A stretch of DNA of 58,791 nucleotides from Candidatus Thorarchaeota archaeon (GTDB lineage Archaea > Asgardarchaeota > Thorarchaeia > Thorarchaeales > Thorarchaeaceae): positions 1 to 58,791 of the forward strand of contig JAEOUG010000046.1 in the NCBI GenBank assembly GCA_016839445.1, read 5' to 3'. Below are positions 51,582 to 58,791 of this stretch, piece by piece; within the stretch, counting starts at the first letter, position 1; each line of letters opens with the position of its first letter. The translations under genes were made by a program, and so were the position numbers. The notes below the pieces were generated by a model. That model saw only the letters and a list, made by a program, of their open reading frames with translations, did not search any database and had not been told where the DNA came from.

Positions 51582-51588
51582 TGGTGTC

Positions 51589-52542
51589 GTGCAGCACAGC
51601 GTCAACGAAAAGGCTCTCGAAGCCGTAGAGGAGATACTCGACAAGAGAGACAAGTTGGAGTGCGACATACGCATTTTGGAGAACGGATGCACCATAGTTG
51701 ACGCAGGTATCAATGCCAGAGGCAGCGACGAGCTTGGCCGTCTCATCGGAGAGGTTTGCATGGGAGGCCTAGGCTCAGTTCGGATGACAAGGGTCACAAT
51801 CGGCGACCTTGACTTGCCGGCAGTTGTCGTTGCCACGGACAGGCCAGTACTGGCCACTCTGGGGTCGCAGTACTCAGGGTGGACCATAAGTACTGGAACA
51901 TTCACTGCCATGGGCTCCGGCCCAGCGCGTGCCCTTTCCAGAGCAGAGAAGAACCTCTACGAGGAGATGGGCTATGCCGACGACCACAGCTCAGGCGTGA
52001 TTATCCTAGAGACGAGAACCATGCCGACTGAGAAAGTCACGAACTACATTGCAGAGAAGTGTGGCATAGAGCCTCCTGACCTCACCTGCATCGTAGTACC
52101 GACTGCTTCATTGGCAGGGTCTGTGCAGATCTCTGCGAGAATCGTCGAAGTTGGCATGCACAAGATGCACGAGCTCGGCATTGATCTGTCCAACATCAGA
52201 AGGGGGTATGGTGTTGCACCTATTGCGCCAGTCATGGAAGATGACAACAAGGCTATGGGCGCTACAAACGACTGCATTCTCTACGGAGGAAGGACATTCT
52301 TCTTTCTAAGAGAAGAGGACCCACGCATTGCTGAGGTCATCAATCGCATTCCCTCAAACCACTCGAAGCAGTATGGGCAGCCATTCTATGACCTCTTCAA
52401 GAGCGTCGGCTTCGACTTCTATGAGGTGGACCGAATGCTGTTCAGTCCGGCGGAGGTCACAGTCGGTCACATAGAGAGCAGGACTGTACACAAGGCGGGC
52501 AGCCTCAATCCTGAGGTCCTGAAGAAGTCGTTGGGCGTCTAG
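51589..52542 (+). CDS. mch: methenyltetrahydromethanopterin cyclohydrolase
   Basis: This 317-residue protein matches Mch: SVNEKALEAVEEI, ENGCTIVDAGINARGSDELGRLIGEVCMGGLG and GGRTFFFLREEDPRI. It interconverts methenyl- and formyl-H4MPT. AGGTGA, which includes the fwdC stop, lies 7 bases before GTG 51589, so I use this start rather than an upstream ATG. The ftr-fwdC-mch block holds three consecutive steps of the archaeal C1 branch. Confidence 0.93.
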   Translation: MQHSVNEKALEAVEEILDKRDKLECDIRILENGCTIVDAGINARGSDELGRLIGEVCMGGLGSVRMTRVTIGDLDLPAVVVATDRPVLATLGSQYSGWTISTGTFTAMGSGPARALSRAEKNLYEEMGYADDHSSGVIILETRTMPTEKVTNYIAEKCGIEPPDLTCIVVPTASLAGSVQISARIVEVGMHKMHELGIDLSNIRRGYGVAPIAPVMEDDNKAMGATNDCILYGGRTFFFLREEDPRIAEVINRIPSNHSKQYGQPFYDLFKSVGFDFYEVDRMLFSPAEVTVGHIESRTVHKAGSLNPEVLKKSLGV

Positions 52543-52545
52543 TTC

Positions 52546-54039
52546 TCAAGTGACCTCAAGCTCTTCGACCTCTTCGCGCTCCTTCTCTGTGGCCGGCACA
52601 AGATCCTCGGCCTTCGGAATCGGCTGGTCGAAGGCCTTCTTGATGAGGTAGACTCCAACGAGGCAGATGAGAGCACACAGGACGAAGGCGAGGGGGAAGC
52701 CCGACCTAGGCACCAGCCACCCAAAGAGGAAGATGAGCGGCATTGACACAAGCATGACCAGAGTTGGCTGAAGAGAGTACATGGAGTTGCGAATACGGTT
52801 CGGAATTACGTCAAGCATCACTCTCTGTTTGAGAATACCACCAACGCCTCCGAAGATACCCAGAGAAATGAAGGTGATGAACATAAGGGCGGCAGGCAAC
52901 ACGGACTGTACCGGCAGCTCAAGAATCGAGAGGTTGATGAATGGGATGACCACACTGACGATATCAGTCGTTTCAGGGTCAGGTGCTGGTAGCTGGTACG
53001 TAATGATGGCTAGGAGGAGATAGAAGACCACACTACCGAACTCGAGCAATCTGAATCTAGGTATCCACTTCTTTGCGTCGAAGCGTTTTGCCCAGACTCC
53101 AGACCGTTCGTTCAGTAGAGCCTGCGGGATGAATATCCAAGTCCTATATGATGAGACCGCTACCTCAGTTAGGAGGTAGCTGAAGTAGAGTGGGAAGAGC
53201 AGGATGTTCCACCAGACCGGTCCAGTACTCCACAGGAGAATCTCACCCATCATGATGTAGGAGATGAACCGGGATGACCAGAGGAACTTGAAGCCATCCT
53301 TAAGCAGACCTCCGTACTCACTCAATGATGGGCGCTCATCCTTCTCATCTCTCACTCCGGGAAGGTCTCTGATCAGTCTGAATACCAGGAGGGCCAAGAC
53401 TACTGAGAAGACTGCCTGCATCTGAAATACGAGCTGACGGGCGTATAGCATCGCAAGCCAAGAACCCGGGAGGAGCACGAGGACGGAGGACACCTGCCAG
53501 ACCATGCCCATTCGACCCCAGAACACGCCGTACATCTTTCTATCCTTGTCATGTGGCATGGCCACTCTGTAGTTGTTGTCGAACCAGGCGTTGAAGGCAC
53601 CACTCTCCTGAGAGGCCCCCAAGCCCATGAGTGCGTAGATGAGGACGAAGAGAATGAAGGGGGAGTTCTCATCCACAATGGATGTGATCCAGAAAGCCAA
53701 GGCATAGCAGATGAGCGCGGAGGATATGACGAAACGCTGGCCAACCCAGTCCCCGATGGCTCCTGTCGGATAGTCAAGCAACGTCTGAATCGCCATTTGA
53801 ATGACGACAAGAACACCCACCAGAGTAAGCCCTGCCAAATAGTCACCGTTGCCAAGGCTCTCGGCGATGTGTATCATCCAGAAGGTCGTGCTGATTTGGA
53901 AGCTCATGGCGAAGGACGGCAATATGACTACGAGTATCTTGATCAATCGTACAGCGTTTTCGGTAGGTCCTTCCAGACCGAAGACTCGAGCGAATGTGCT
54001 GTCCACTGCTGGCTCAAGTTCTGTCTGCTCGCTCTCCAT
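52546..54039 (-). CDS. major facilitator superfamily transporter
   Basis: This protein of about 497 residues has about twelve helices, with IQTLLDYPTGAIGDWVGQRFVISS in the first half (GDWVGQR standing in for the usual GRxSDRxGRR loop) and a second-half GLMGLGASQESGAFNAWF-like segment. The start is set at ATG 54039; the 44 residues before are not membrane-like. A long central loop and a Glu-rich C terminus are seen. The substrate is unknown. It is convergent with mch. Confidence 0.85.
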   Translation of the reverse strand: MESEQTELEPAVDSTFARVFGLEGPTENAVRLIKILVVILPSFAMSFQISTTFWMIHIAESLGNGDYLAGLTLVGVLVVIQMAIQTLLDYPTGAIGDWVGQRFVISSALICYALAFWITSIVDENSPFILFVLIYALMGLGASQESGAFNAWFDNNYRVAMPHDKDRKMYGVFWGRMGMVWQVSSVLVLLPGSWLAMLYARQLVFQMQAVFSVVLALLVFRLIRDLPGVRDEKDERPSLSEYGGLLKDGFKFLWSSRFISYIMMGEILLWSTGPVWWNILLFPLYFSYLLTEVAVSSYRTWIFIPQALLNERSGVWAKRFDAKKWIPRFRLLEFGSVVFYLLLAIITYQLPAPDPETTDIVSVVIPFINLSILELPVQSVLPAALMFITFISLGIFGGVGGILKQRVMLDVIPNRIRNSMYSLQPTLVMLVSMPLIFLFGWLVPRSGFPLAFVLCALICLVGVYLIKKAFDQPIPKAEDLVPATEKEREEVEELEVT

Positions 54040-54133
54040 GGCTTTGTCCCCCGGGCATTGGGACATATAGACCTTGACACTACAGCAGGTTCCGTTTCCT
54101 TTATCAAAGAATCTCTTGGTCGCAACGAGTAAG

Positions 54134-54412
54134 ATGACCGTCACAATACGCTTCCGGGGGCCGATTGCCAATCATATCACCGACGGACAGCTCGCAATAG
54201 ATTCAGCTGACGGACTACTGGTTAGGAAGGTCCTAGAGCTGGTCATCAAGGAAGAGAAATACGTTGCAGAGGTCTGGAAGAGCCCTGAAGATGTCGACCG
54301 CGATGCTCTGATTCTCCTGAACGGAGTTGACATCGGGATCACTGGGGGGCTTGAATCAACGTTAGGTGACGGCGATGTCTTGGTCGTGCTTCCGCTCGTC
54401 CACGGAGGTTAG
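54134..54412 (+). CDS. MoaD/ThiS-like (ubiquitin-fold) protein ending in Gly-Gly
   Basis: This 92-residue protein has the beta-grasp pattern: TVTIRFRGPI, a central helix with RKVLELVIKE, and an end of DGDVLVVLPLVHGG. The C-terminal Gly-Gly is the reactive tail of MoaD, ThiS, SAMP and ubiquitin-type carriers. It could serve molybdopterin or tungstopterin synthesis (needed by the Fwd complex) or protein tagging. Its stop overlaps that of KorC by 3 bases. No E1-like gene lies beside it. Confidence 0.8.
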   Translation: MTVTIRFRGPIANHITDGQLAIDSADGLLVRKVLELVIKEEKYVAEVWKSPEDVDRDALILLNGVDIGITGGLESTLGDGDVLVVLPLVHGG

Positions 54413-54936
54413 ACGATCTTGGCACCCGCTCGAACAGCGTCTATGTCGAGCTGGAGAGCCTTCACGCTGACAAGTTCGTTGAGTGCATTCTCCAAATACT
54501 CCAAGGGGAACAGACCTGACTTCTGAACCAATGCCCCGAGCATCACCATGTTGGACACAAGCCGCATACCTAGGTTGTCGGCTGTGGCCATTGCAGGAAC
54601 CTCCACAAGTTCGTACTCCCGAATAGAAGACGTGTCCACCAGGTCTGGGTCGGCTATGACCGCGCTACCCTTCTTGGCACCTGACAGGTACATGTCCAGA
54701 GCCTTCTGGGACATCACAATGAAGTAGTCAGAGGACCGGACCTTTGGGTAGTGAATCGGTTTGTCACTGATGATGACTTCGCTCTTGGCAGCAGTACCTC
54801 TCGCCTCAGAACCGTAGCTCTGACTCTGCAGAGCCTCCAAATTGGCATAGACCGCGGCCGCGTGGCCCAGTATCACTCCGGCAAGGACAACACCCATGCC
54901 ACCTGTGCCTGCAATACGAATCTCCGTCCTCACCAT
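54409..54936 (-). CDS. 2-oxoacid:ferredoxin oxidoreductase, gamma subunit
   Basis: This protein of about 175 residues matches the KorC/VorC/PorC family: IRIAGTGGMGVVLAGVILGHAA (Gly-rich start), QSQSYGSEARGTAAKSEVIIS, IHYPKV and DYFIVMSQ. It joins the alpha and beta subunits of an enzyme that splits 2-oxoacids with CoA and ferredoxin. The ATG at 54936 overlaps the beta-subunit stop (TGAGCATG), so translation is coupled. Confidence 0.9.
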   Translation of the reverse strand: MVRTEIRIAGTGGMGVVLAGVILGHAAAVYANLEALQSQSYGSEARGTAAKSEVIISDKPIHYPKVRSSDYFIVMSQKALDMYLSGAKKGSAVIADPDLVDTSSIREYELVEVPAMATADNLGMRLVSNMVMLGALVQKSGLFPLEYLENALNELVSVKALQLDIDAVRAGAKIV

Positions 54937-54938
54937 GC

Positions 54939-55772
54939 TCACTTCCCAATTTCGCTGTAGATCTTGGCGAGGTAGGATTCAAAGTCCATTTCATTCCTGT
55001 CTACAAACACACCAAGGTCCACGCTATCTCTAGTTGGGATTCGCTGATCCAAGGGTTCGTCCTTATTGCGGACTGGGAACTTCTTGAACCATTCAATCAT
55101 CTCAACTGGACCTCCGGTCTTCGTACGACGACCATAGGCCGTCGGACACTGACTGACCATCTCGATGAACGAGAATCCCTTACGCTCTAAGGCAGTCTTC
55201 ATAGATCTTGATGCCTGATTAGGATGAGCCGTGGTCCATCTGGCGACGTAGTTCGCCCCGGCGGCTGCGACCAGCCTAGCAAGGTCGAATGGACGTTCGG
55301 GGTTTCCATAGGGGCTAGTACTAGTCCTGTCACCGGTGAAGGTCGTGGGTCCCATCTGGCCCCCTGTCATTCCGTAGATGTAGTTGTTACTGCAGATGAC
55401 AGTCATATCGATATTCCTTCGAGCTGCGTGAATGAGGTGATTGCCTCCAATGGCCGCCAGATCGCCATCACCGCTGATCACTACAACATTGAGTTCTGGT
55501 CTTGACAGCTTGAGCCCTGTAGCAAAGGCGATGGCGCGTCCATGGGTTGTGTGGAGGGTGTCCGCCATGAAGTGGGGGGACGGTATCCAGGCCCCACATC
55601 CTATACCGGACACGAAAGCGAACTTGCTGAGATCCGTGTGACCCAGACTCTTCACGGCCTTTAGAAACGCGTTAGCTATGATTCCGTTCCCACAGCCAGG
55701 ACAAAATGGATTGGTGTATATCGCCTCCTCCCGAAGGTAGGCTCGAGCGAAGTGAACATCAGACTCTGTCAA
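54939..55772 (-). CDS. 2-oxoacid:ferredoxin oxidoreductase, beta subunit
   Basis: This 277-residue protein matches the thiamine-diphosphate-binding beta subunit. It has NPFCPGCGNGI near residues 20-31 and the TPP motif GDGDLAAIGGNHLIHAARRNID followed by NNYIYGMTGGQMGPTT, most like 2-oxoglutarate enzymes. No alpha (or delta) gene lies upstream within the window, which is unusual. Start is TTG 55772 after GGTGAGGT. Confidence 0.92.
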   Translation of the reverse strand: MTESDVHFARAYLREEAIYTNPFCPGCGNGIIANAFLKAVKSLGHTDLSKFAFVSGIGCGAWIPSPHFMADTLHTTHGRAIAFATGLKLSRPELNVVVISGDGDLAAIGGNHLIHAARRNIDMTVICSNNYIYGMTGGQMGPTTFTGDRTSTSPYGNPERPFDLARLVAAAGANYVARWTTAHPNQASRSMKTALERKGFSFIEMVSQCPTAYGRRTKTGGPVEMIEWFKKFPVRNKDEPLDQRIPTRDSVDLGVFVDRNEMDFESYLAKIYSEIGK

Positions 55773-55877
55773 TCTAGTGACCTCACCATGACGCTACGGC
55801 AGCTCAATGCATGAGGCTAATATGTCATTCTTAGGCGGCAACATCCGGATATCGAGATTCTGCTGGCGATAGCAGCA

Positions 55878-55887
55878 GTTTTAAAAC
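55878..55887 (+). promoter_or_regulatory. TATA box of the SmAP gene (palindromic)
   Basis: GTTTTAAAAC is a perfect palindrome and a strong TATA core, about 52 bases before the Sm-like gene's ATG. It could also direct leftward transcription toward the KorB gene. Confidence 0.6.
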
Positions 55888-55939
55888 CAAAAACCCCGGC
55901 CCGTCCGAAGAGCTTTACTGAAATCAGTGGTGAAACTAG

Positions 55940-56374
55940 ATGTCAGATGTCGCAACTATGAGAGCCTTCAACCGCGAACTTGCGGCTGTCATCGGAGGCT
56001 CGATTGAAGTCCAGATGAAAGATGGAAAGAAATACTCAGGCACTCTGAAGGGAATCGATCAGAATACCCTGAGCATCATCCTTGCAGATGTGACTGACCA
56101 TGAGGATGGGAAGCAGATTCCGAAGATCTTCCTATATGGTGATAGCATTGCTTCCTTTGCTGTTGCAGAGGAGGAAGTCAGCCTTGAAGGTCTTGCCAAG
56201 GAATTGGAGAAGAGCTTTCCACCCGGTGGAGTACGCTATTTCCCTGAAACAGCCACCATCGTTGTGATGAACAAGATTCGTGTCAACGTCGATGGCGTAG
56301 AAGGTAGCGGACCACTCTACGAGAGAGTGAAGGCCGTCGCCGAGGAATGGTTCAGGGACAGAGGGCTAGAATAG
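55940..56374 (+). CDS. SmAP3-type Sm-like RNA-binding protein
   Basis: This 144-residue protein has an N-terminal Sm fold, Sm1 IEVQMKDGKKYSGTLKGIDQNTLSIILADV and Sm2 IFLYGDSIASF (about residues 20-75), and a C-terminal alpha/beta domain (about residues 85-144). The two-domain layout and length are those of archaeal SmAP3. Sm-like proteins form heptameric rings on U-rich RNA. It is a single gene with its own TATA, convergent with ftsZ. Confidence 0.85.
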   Translation: MSDVATMRAFNRELAAVIGGSIEVQMKDGKKYSGTLKGIDQNTLSIILADVTDHEDGKQIPKIFLYGDSIASFAVAEEEVSLEGLAKELEKSFPPGGVRYFPETATIVVMNKIRVNVDGVEGSGPLYERVKAVAEEWFRDRGLE

Positions 56375-56459
56375 GGTCTATGGAAATCAGTCTGTTCACA
56401 CCAGCTCCAGACCAATCTAGTCGACACTAGGTACTTGCAGCGACATCTGACATGTATCT

Positions 56460-57725
56460 TCAAAGTAGCCTTCTGAGACCAAGCTCGTCGGGGTCTATCT
56501 TCTTCTTCTCTTCAACTTCCTTTGCGGGTCGACGCGAAGACAGAGTACGCTCCAGAGGTTTGAGCCGATCCTCCCAGGTCGATCGAGTTGACTCGGGGAG
56601 CTTTCCGAAGGCTCTGGCTCGGACTTTTGCAGAACTGAGGGACTCAGTGCTGTGACTCAGAACCCCGAATTCAGCCAGTCGTTTTGTTGCGGTGGAGAAT
56701 CCAGATTCCTCCTTAGAGCGTGGTAGGAGTTGCGGGCTCTTCACTCCAGTGAGAATGAGCATGACTCTGAGAACACCGCTCAGTCGAGGATCAACCCTAG
56801 CGCCCCAAATCACATTTGCATCTGGGCTCATCTTCTCAGAAACCAGTTCACCAACCTTGTTTGCCTCTGCGAGGCTCATATCAGGCCCGCCAGTGATGTG
56901 AATGAGCGCTCCTGTGGCACCACTCCACTCAACCTCTAGGAGTGGACTGTTGAGGGCATTCCTGATTGCATCATTCGCCCTATCATTTCCAGTGGCCTCT
57001 CCTAGTCCGACTAGAGCAACACCGCCGTTACATATTATCGAACGCACGTCTGCGTAGTCGAGGTTGATCAGGCTGGGCATTGTGATGGTCTCAGTGATGC
57101 CCTTCACCATGTTGGCAAGGACCTCGTCAGCTACGCCGAATGCTTCCTCAAGAGGCAAGTCGGGGACCAGTTCCATGAGCTTCTGGTTGTCAATCACAAC
57201 TGCAGTATCGACATTCTCCTGGAGTCGAGCGAGTCCCGCCTTCGCCTTGTCAATGCGCGTTCGCTCCAGACTGAAGGGCATTGTCACAACGCCGACTACA
57301 ATGGCATCGTTGTTCTTGGCAATCTCAGCCACAACCGGGGCACTTCCTGTTCCAGTACCTCCGCCCATGCCTGCTGCAATGAAGACAAGGTCGGCATCAC
57401 GGAGAAGCTCAGTCAGCTGGCCTGTCGACTCCTCTGCAGCCGCACGGCCAACATGAGGATAGCCTCCAGCTCCGAGGCCTCGCGTGATTCGCTCTCCTAT
57501 GAGGAGCTTCCTGTGAGCTGTGGTGACTGCAAGATGCTGTCTGTCAGTGTTGATTGCTACACACTCTGCGCCTTGTACACCAATGGTCATCAGCCGCTTA
57601 ACGGTGTTGTTGCCCGCCCCTCCACAGCCAACCACCACAATCCTTGCTTGCCCCATATCCCTCGTGGTGGAAGTTGTTCGTTCCACTCTGCTGTGCTCAC
57701 GTGCGGCATCTATCAGCGATCTCAT
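56460..57725 (-). CDS. ftsZ: cell division protein FtsZ
   Basis: This 421-residue tubulin-fold GTPase has GCGGAGNN (about residues 33-40), the signature GGGTGTG at residues 121-127 and the T7 loop N221-L-D223-Y-A-D226 needed for GTP hydrolysis between subunits. A linker rich in Ser/Arg and a basic-acidic C-terminal tail (about residues 345-421) follow the core. Its start shares a base with the stop of the ribbon-helix-helix gene (TAATG), so the two are coupled. It is convergent with the SmAP gene. Confidence 0.96.
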   Translation of the reverse strand: MRSLIDAAREHSRVERTTSTTRDMGQARIVVVGCGGAGNNTVKRLMTIGVQGAECVAINTDRQHLAVTTAHRKLLIGERITRGLGAGGYPHVGRAAAEESTGQLTELLRDADLVFIAAGMGGGTGTGSAPVVAEIAKNNDAIVVGVVTMPFSLERTRIDKAKAGLARLQENVDTAVVIDNQKLMELVPDLPLEEAFGVADEVLANMVKGITETITMPSLINLDYADVRSIICNGGVALVGLGEATGNDRANDAIRNALNSPLLEVEWSGATGALIHITGGPDMSLAEANKVGELVSEKMSPDANVIWGARVDPRLSGVLRVMLILTGVKSPQLLPRSKEESGFSTATKRLAEFGVLSHSTESLSSAKVRARAFGKLPESTRSTWEDRLKPLERTLSSRRPAKEVEEKKKIDPDELGLRRLL

Positions 57726-57907
57726 TATCCTACAACCTCACTTGCCCGTTCACCAAGACGCGTATTGCTGTCCCAGAGTTCTCGCTTCAGAAGGTCTCTA
57801 ATCGCAATCCGGATTGCCTCCGACCTGTTAGGATAGAGACCCTTCTCGACGAGCTGCTGGATATCATCTACTATCCTGTCAGGCAGGTGCACTGCAATGA
57901 GACGCAT
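57725..57907 (-). CDS. ribbon-helix-helix protein, CdrS-like
   Basis: This 60-residue protein is a ribbon-helix-helix repressor: [40 protein letters not shown]. Small proteins of this type precede ftsZ2 in haloarchaea (CdrS), where they control cell division genes. Here it overlaps the ftsZ start by one base. It may regulate ftsZ and other genes. I did not find a strong TATA upstream (57908-57960), only GATATC. Confidence 0.85.
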   Translation of the reverse strand: MRLIAVHLPDRIVDDIQQLVEKGLYPNRSEAIRIAIRDLLKRELWDSNTRLGERASEVVG

Positions 57908-58056
57908 GTCTAGTCCTCAATAGCACTGGCGTCATAGAGGGATATCATTCCATGTATTACCCAGCGATTGTTTGCACGGGGTTTCGACCGGCCATCAATC
58001 CATCTGCTTTCTGGGATAATTCAAATAACAGGTGCAGCAATACTATACGAACGGAA

Positions 58057-58440
58057 TTGAACGAGAGAGATGATTCCACGTCGATTGTCTTAGAGTACAT
58101 CAATTGCGTCAATGCAGGAGACTCCGAGAGGCTGGCCGCTCTGCAGACTGAGGACTTCACTTTCGTAGACATGGCGGGAAACAGGTTTGTGGGTAGGGAT
58201 GGCTGGGAGAGCTACTTCACAGAGTTTCCCGAGTACCGTATTCACGTGAAGCAAATACTCCTTAGTGGTGATGGAGTAGCGATTATCGGCAAGACAACAG
58301 GCTCGCACCTTGACCCAAAGATCGAGGTACTAGAGACCGTCCTCTGGATTGCGGAGGTCAGAAACGGACTCGTTTCCTTCTGGAGGATATACTCTGATCT
58401 AACAGAGACTAAGGAGATTCTGAGAAAGTCAATGGAATGA
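58057..58440 (+). CDS. NTF2/SnoaL-like protein
   Basis: The product of about 127 residues has the NTF2-like cone: an N-terminal helix with IVLEYINCVNAGDSERLAALQTEDFTFVD, GGNRFVGRDGWESYFTEFPEYRI-like middle and ending with AEVRNGLVSFWRIYSD. Such proteins bind small molecules or act as isomerases/hydratases. The start is uncertain: TTG 58057 keeps the core and the frame before it seems non-coding. Its stop is close to the uL2 terminator. Confidence 0.7.
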   Translation: MNERDDSTSIVLEYINCVNAGDSERLAALQTEDFTFVDMAGNRFVGRDGWESYFTEFPEYRIHVKQILLSGDGVAIIGKTTGSHLDPKIEVLETVLWIAEVRNGLVSFWRIYSDLTETKEILRKSME

Positions 58441-58474
58441 AAAAGAGATGAAGAGAAGAGAGCAGGCTCTCTTC
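58440..58474 (-). terminator. terminator after uL2 (two-sided hairpin)
   Basis: GAAGAGAG (58455-58462) and CTCTCTTC (58467-58474) form a perfect 8-bp stem with a 4-base loop. On the minus strand a run of five T (plus 58440-58444) follows, as in archaeal terminators. It could also end the plus-strand NTF2-like gene. Confidence 0.75.
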
Positions 58475-58484
58475 TGACTTCAGA

Positions 58485-58791
58485 TTACTTCTTGCGTCCG
58501 GTTCGTCTGGCTGCGATATTGCCAACCTTACGACCAGGAGGAGCATTTCTGCTCACTGTACTGGGACGACCAGGTGACTGGTGAGAACCGCCGCCGTGGG
58601 GGTGTGATGCTGCGTTCATCGCAGCGCCTCTGACCACCGGCCACTTGCGTGCCTTCACGCGAGTGTGATGGTACACTGTCCCAGCCTTCAGGAGAGGCTT
58701 CTCGGACCGGCCGCCACCTGACACTATGCCGATGGTTGCTCGGCACCGTGGACTGAAGGCCTTCTGCCTTCCGCTGGGAAGGCGCACCATG
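58485..58791 (-). CDS. rpl2: ribosomal protein uL2, C-terminal part (partial)
   Basis: The 101 residues in the window are the C-terminal part of archaeal uL2. It includes [21 protein letters not shown] with the conserved His of the peptidyl-transferase centre, and a basic tail ending [15 protein letters not shown]. The remaining N-terminal part lies beyond the right edge, where other ribosomal protein genes would be expected. It ends in a hairpin terminator. Confidence 0.95.
   Translation of the reverse strand, partial: MVRLPSGRQKAFSPRCRATIGIVSGGGRSEKPLLKAGTVYHHTRVKARKWPVVRGAAMNAASHPHGGGSHQSPGRPSTVSRNAPPGRKVGNIAARRTGRKK

Noticed and set aside
1..58791. CRISPR arrays, insertion sequences, prophage or restriction genes
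   Set aside because: No regularly spaced repeats, transposase, integrase or phage protein was found in either strand by reading.

Overview
The window is archaeal chromosomal DNA of roughly 50% GC. Markers include the 5' half of an archaeal 16S rRNA gene, tRNA genes with encoded CCA and introns after position 37, TATA-type promoters, and SRP19, Gar1, an SmAP3-type Sm protein, Trm1, PolX/PHP, archaeal UMP kinase and uL2. It also carries tetrahydromethanopterin C1 enzymes (ftr, fwdC, mch) and an FtsZ coupled to a CdrS-like ribbon-helix-helix protein. Together with an RPC34/TFE-beta-like protein, this fits an Asgard archaeon such as Thorarchaeota. That placement is inferred and was not tested by phylogeny.

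Layout. 1-1.2 kb: 16S rRNA 5' half (minus strand) and its leader/promoter. 1.2-7.1 kb: zinc-ribbon, secreted and membrane proteins, a winged-helix regulator, tRNA-Ala, an MFS transporter, DUF302, a methyltransferase and two OsmC paralogues. 7.1-16 kb: ValRS, UMP kinase, a winged-helix protein, a luciferase-like oxidoreductase, tRNA-Leu, PolX, a UroD-like protein and a histone-deacetylase-family enzyme. 16-22.7 kb: a membrane hydrolase, then a lipocalin-like protein and an unknown 394-residue protein divergent from a two-gene split dikinase (phosphohistidine domain plus ATP-grasp domain), followed by two ferredoxin-type proteins. 22.9-31.6 kb: membrane and cell-surface proteins, including a GH5-like protein lacking both expected catalytic Glu and a surface DJ-1/PfpI protein. 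A racemase, M19 dipeptidase, ECF S-component and cation exchanger follow.

31.6-40 kb: an acetate/CoA island with acetyl-CoA synthetase, an OFA-family carrier and a CoA-transferase fused to a GNAT acetyltransferase, flanked by a Prx-like protein, an amidohydrolase and a nucleotidyltransferase. 40-49.6 kb: three tRNAs (Ile, Pro, Thr), cyclophilin, Trm1, FtsJ/RlmE, the TFE-beta-like protein, Gar1, SRP19, dCMP deaminase, PyrB and an XRE regulator with a dyad upstream. 49.7-52.5 kb: ftr, fwdC and mch. 52.5-58.8 kb: an MFS protein, a MoaD-like protein, 2-oxoacid:ferredoxin oxidoreductase beta and gamma without alpha, SmAP3, ftsZ-cdrS, an NTF2-like protein and the C-terminal part of uL2.

The most unusual module is the split dikinase (18.0-21.6 kb), which has ATP-grasp and swivelling-His parts but no recognisable acceptor domain in cis. 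Many starts are set by a GGTGA Shine-Dalgarno motif, often containing an in-frame GTG 3-4 codons ahead of the real ATG. I saw no CRISPR array, insertion sequence or prophage.
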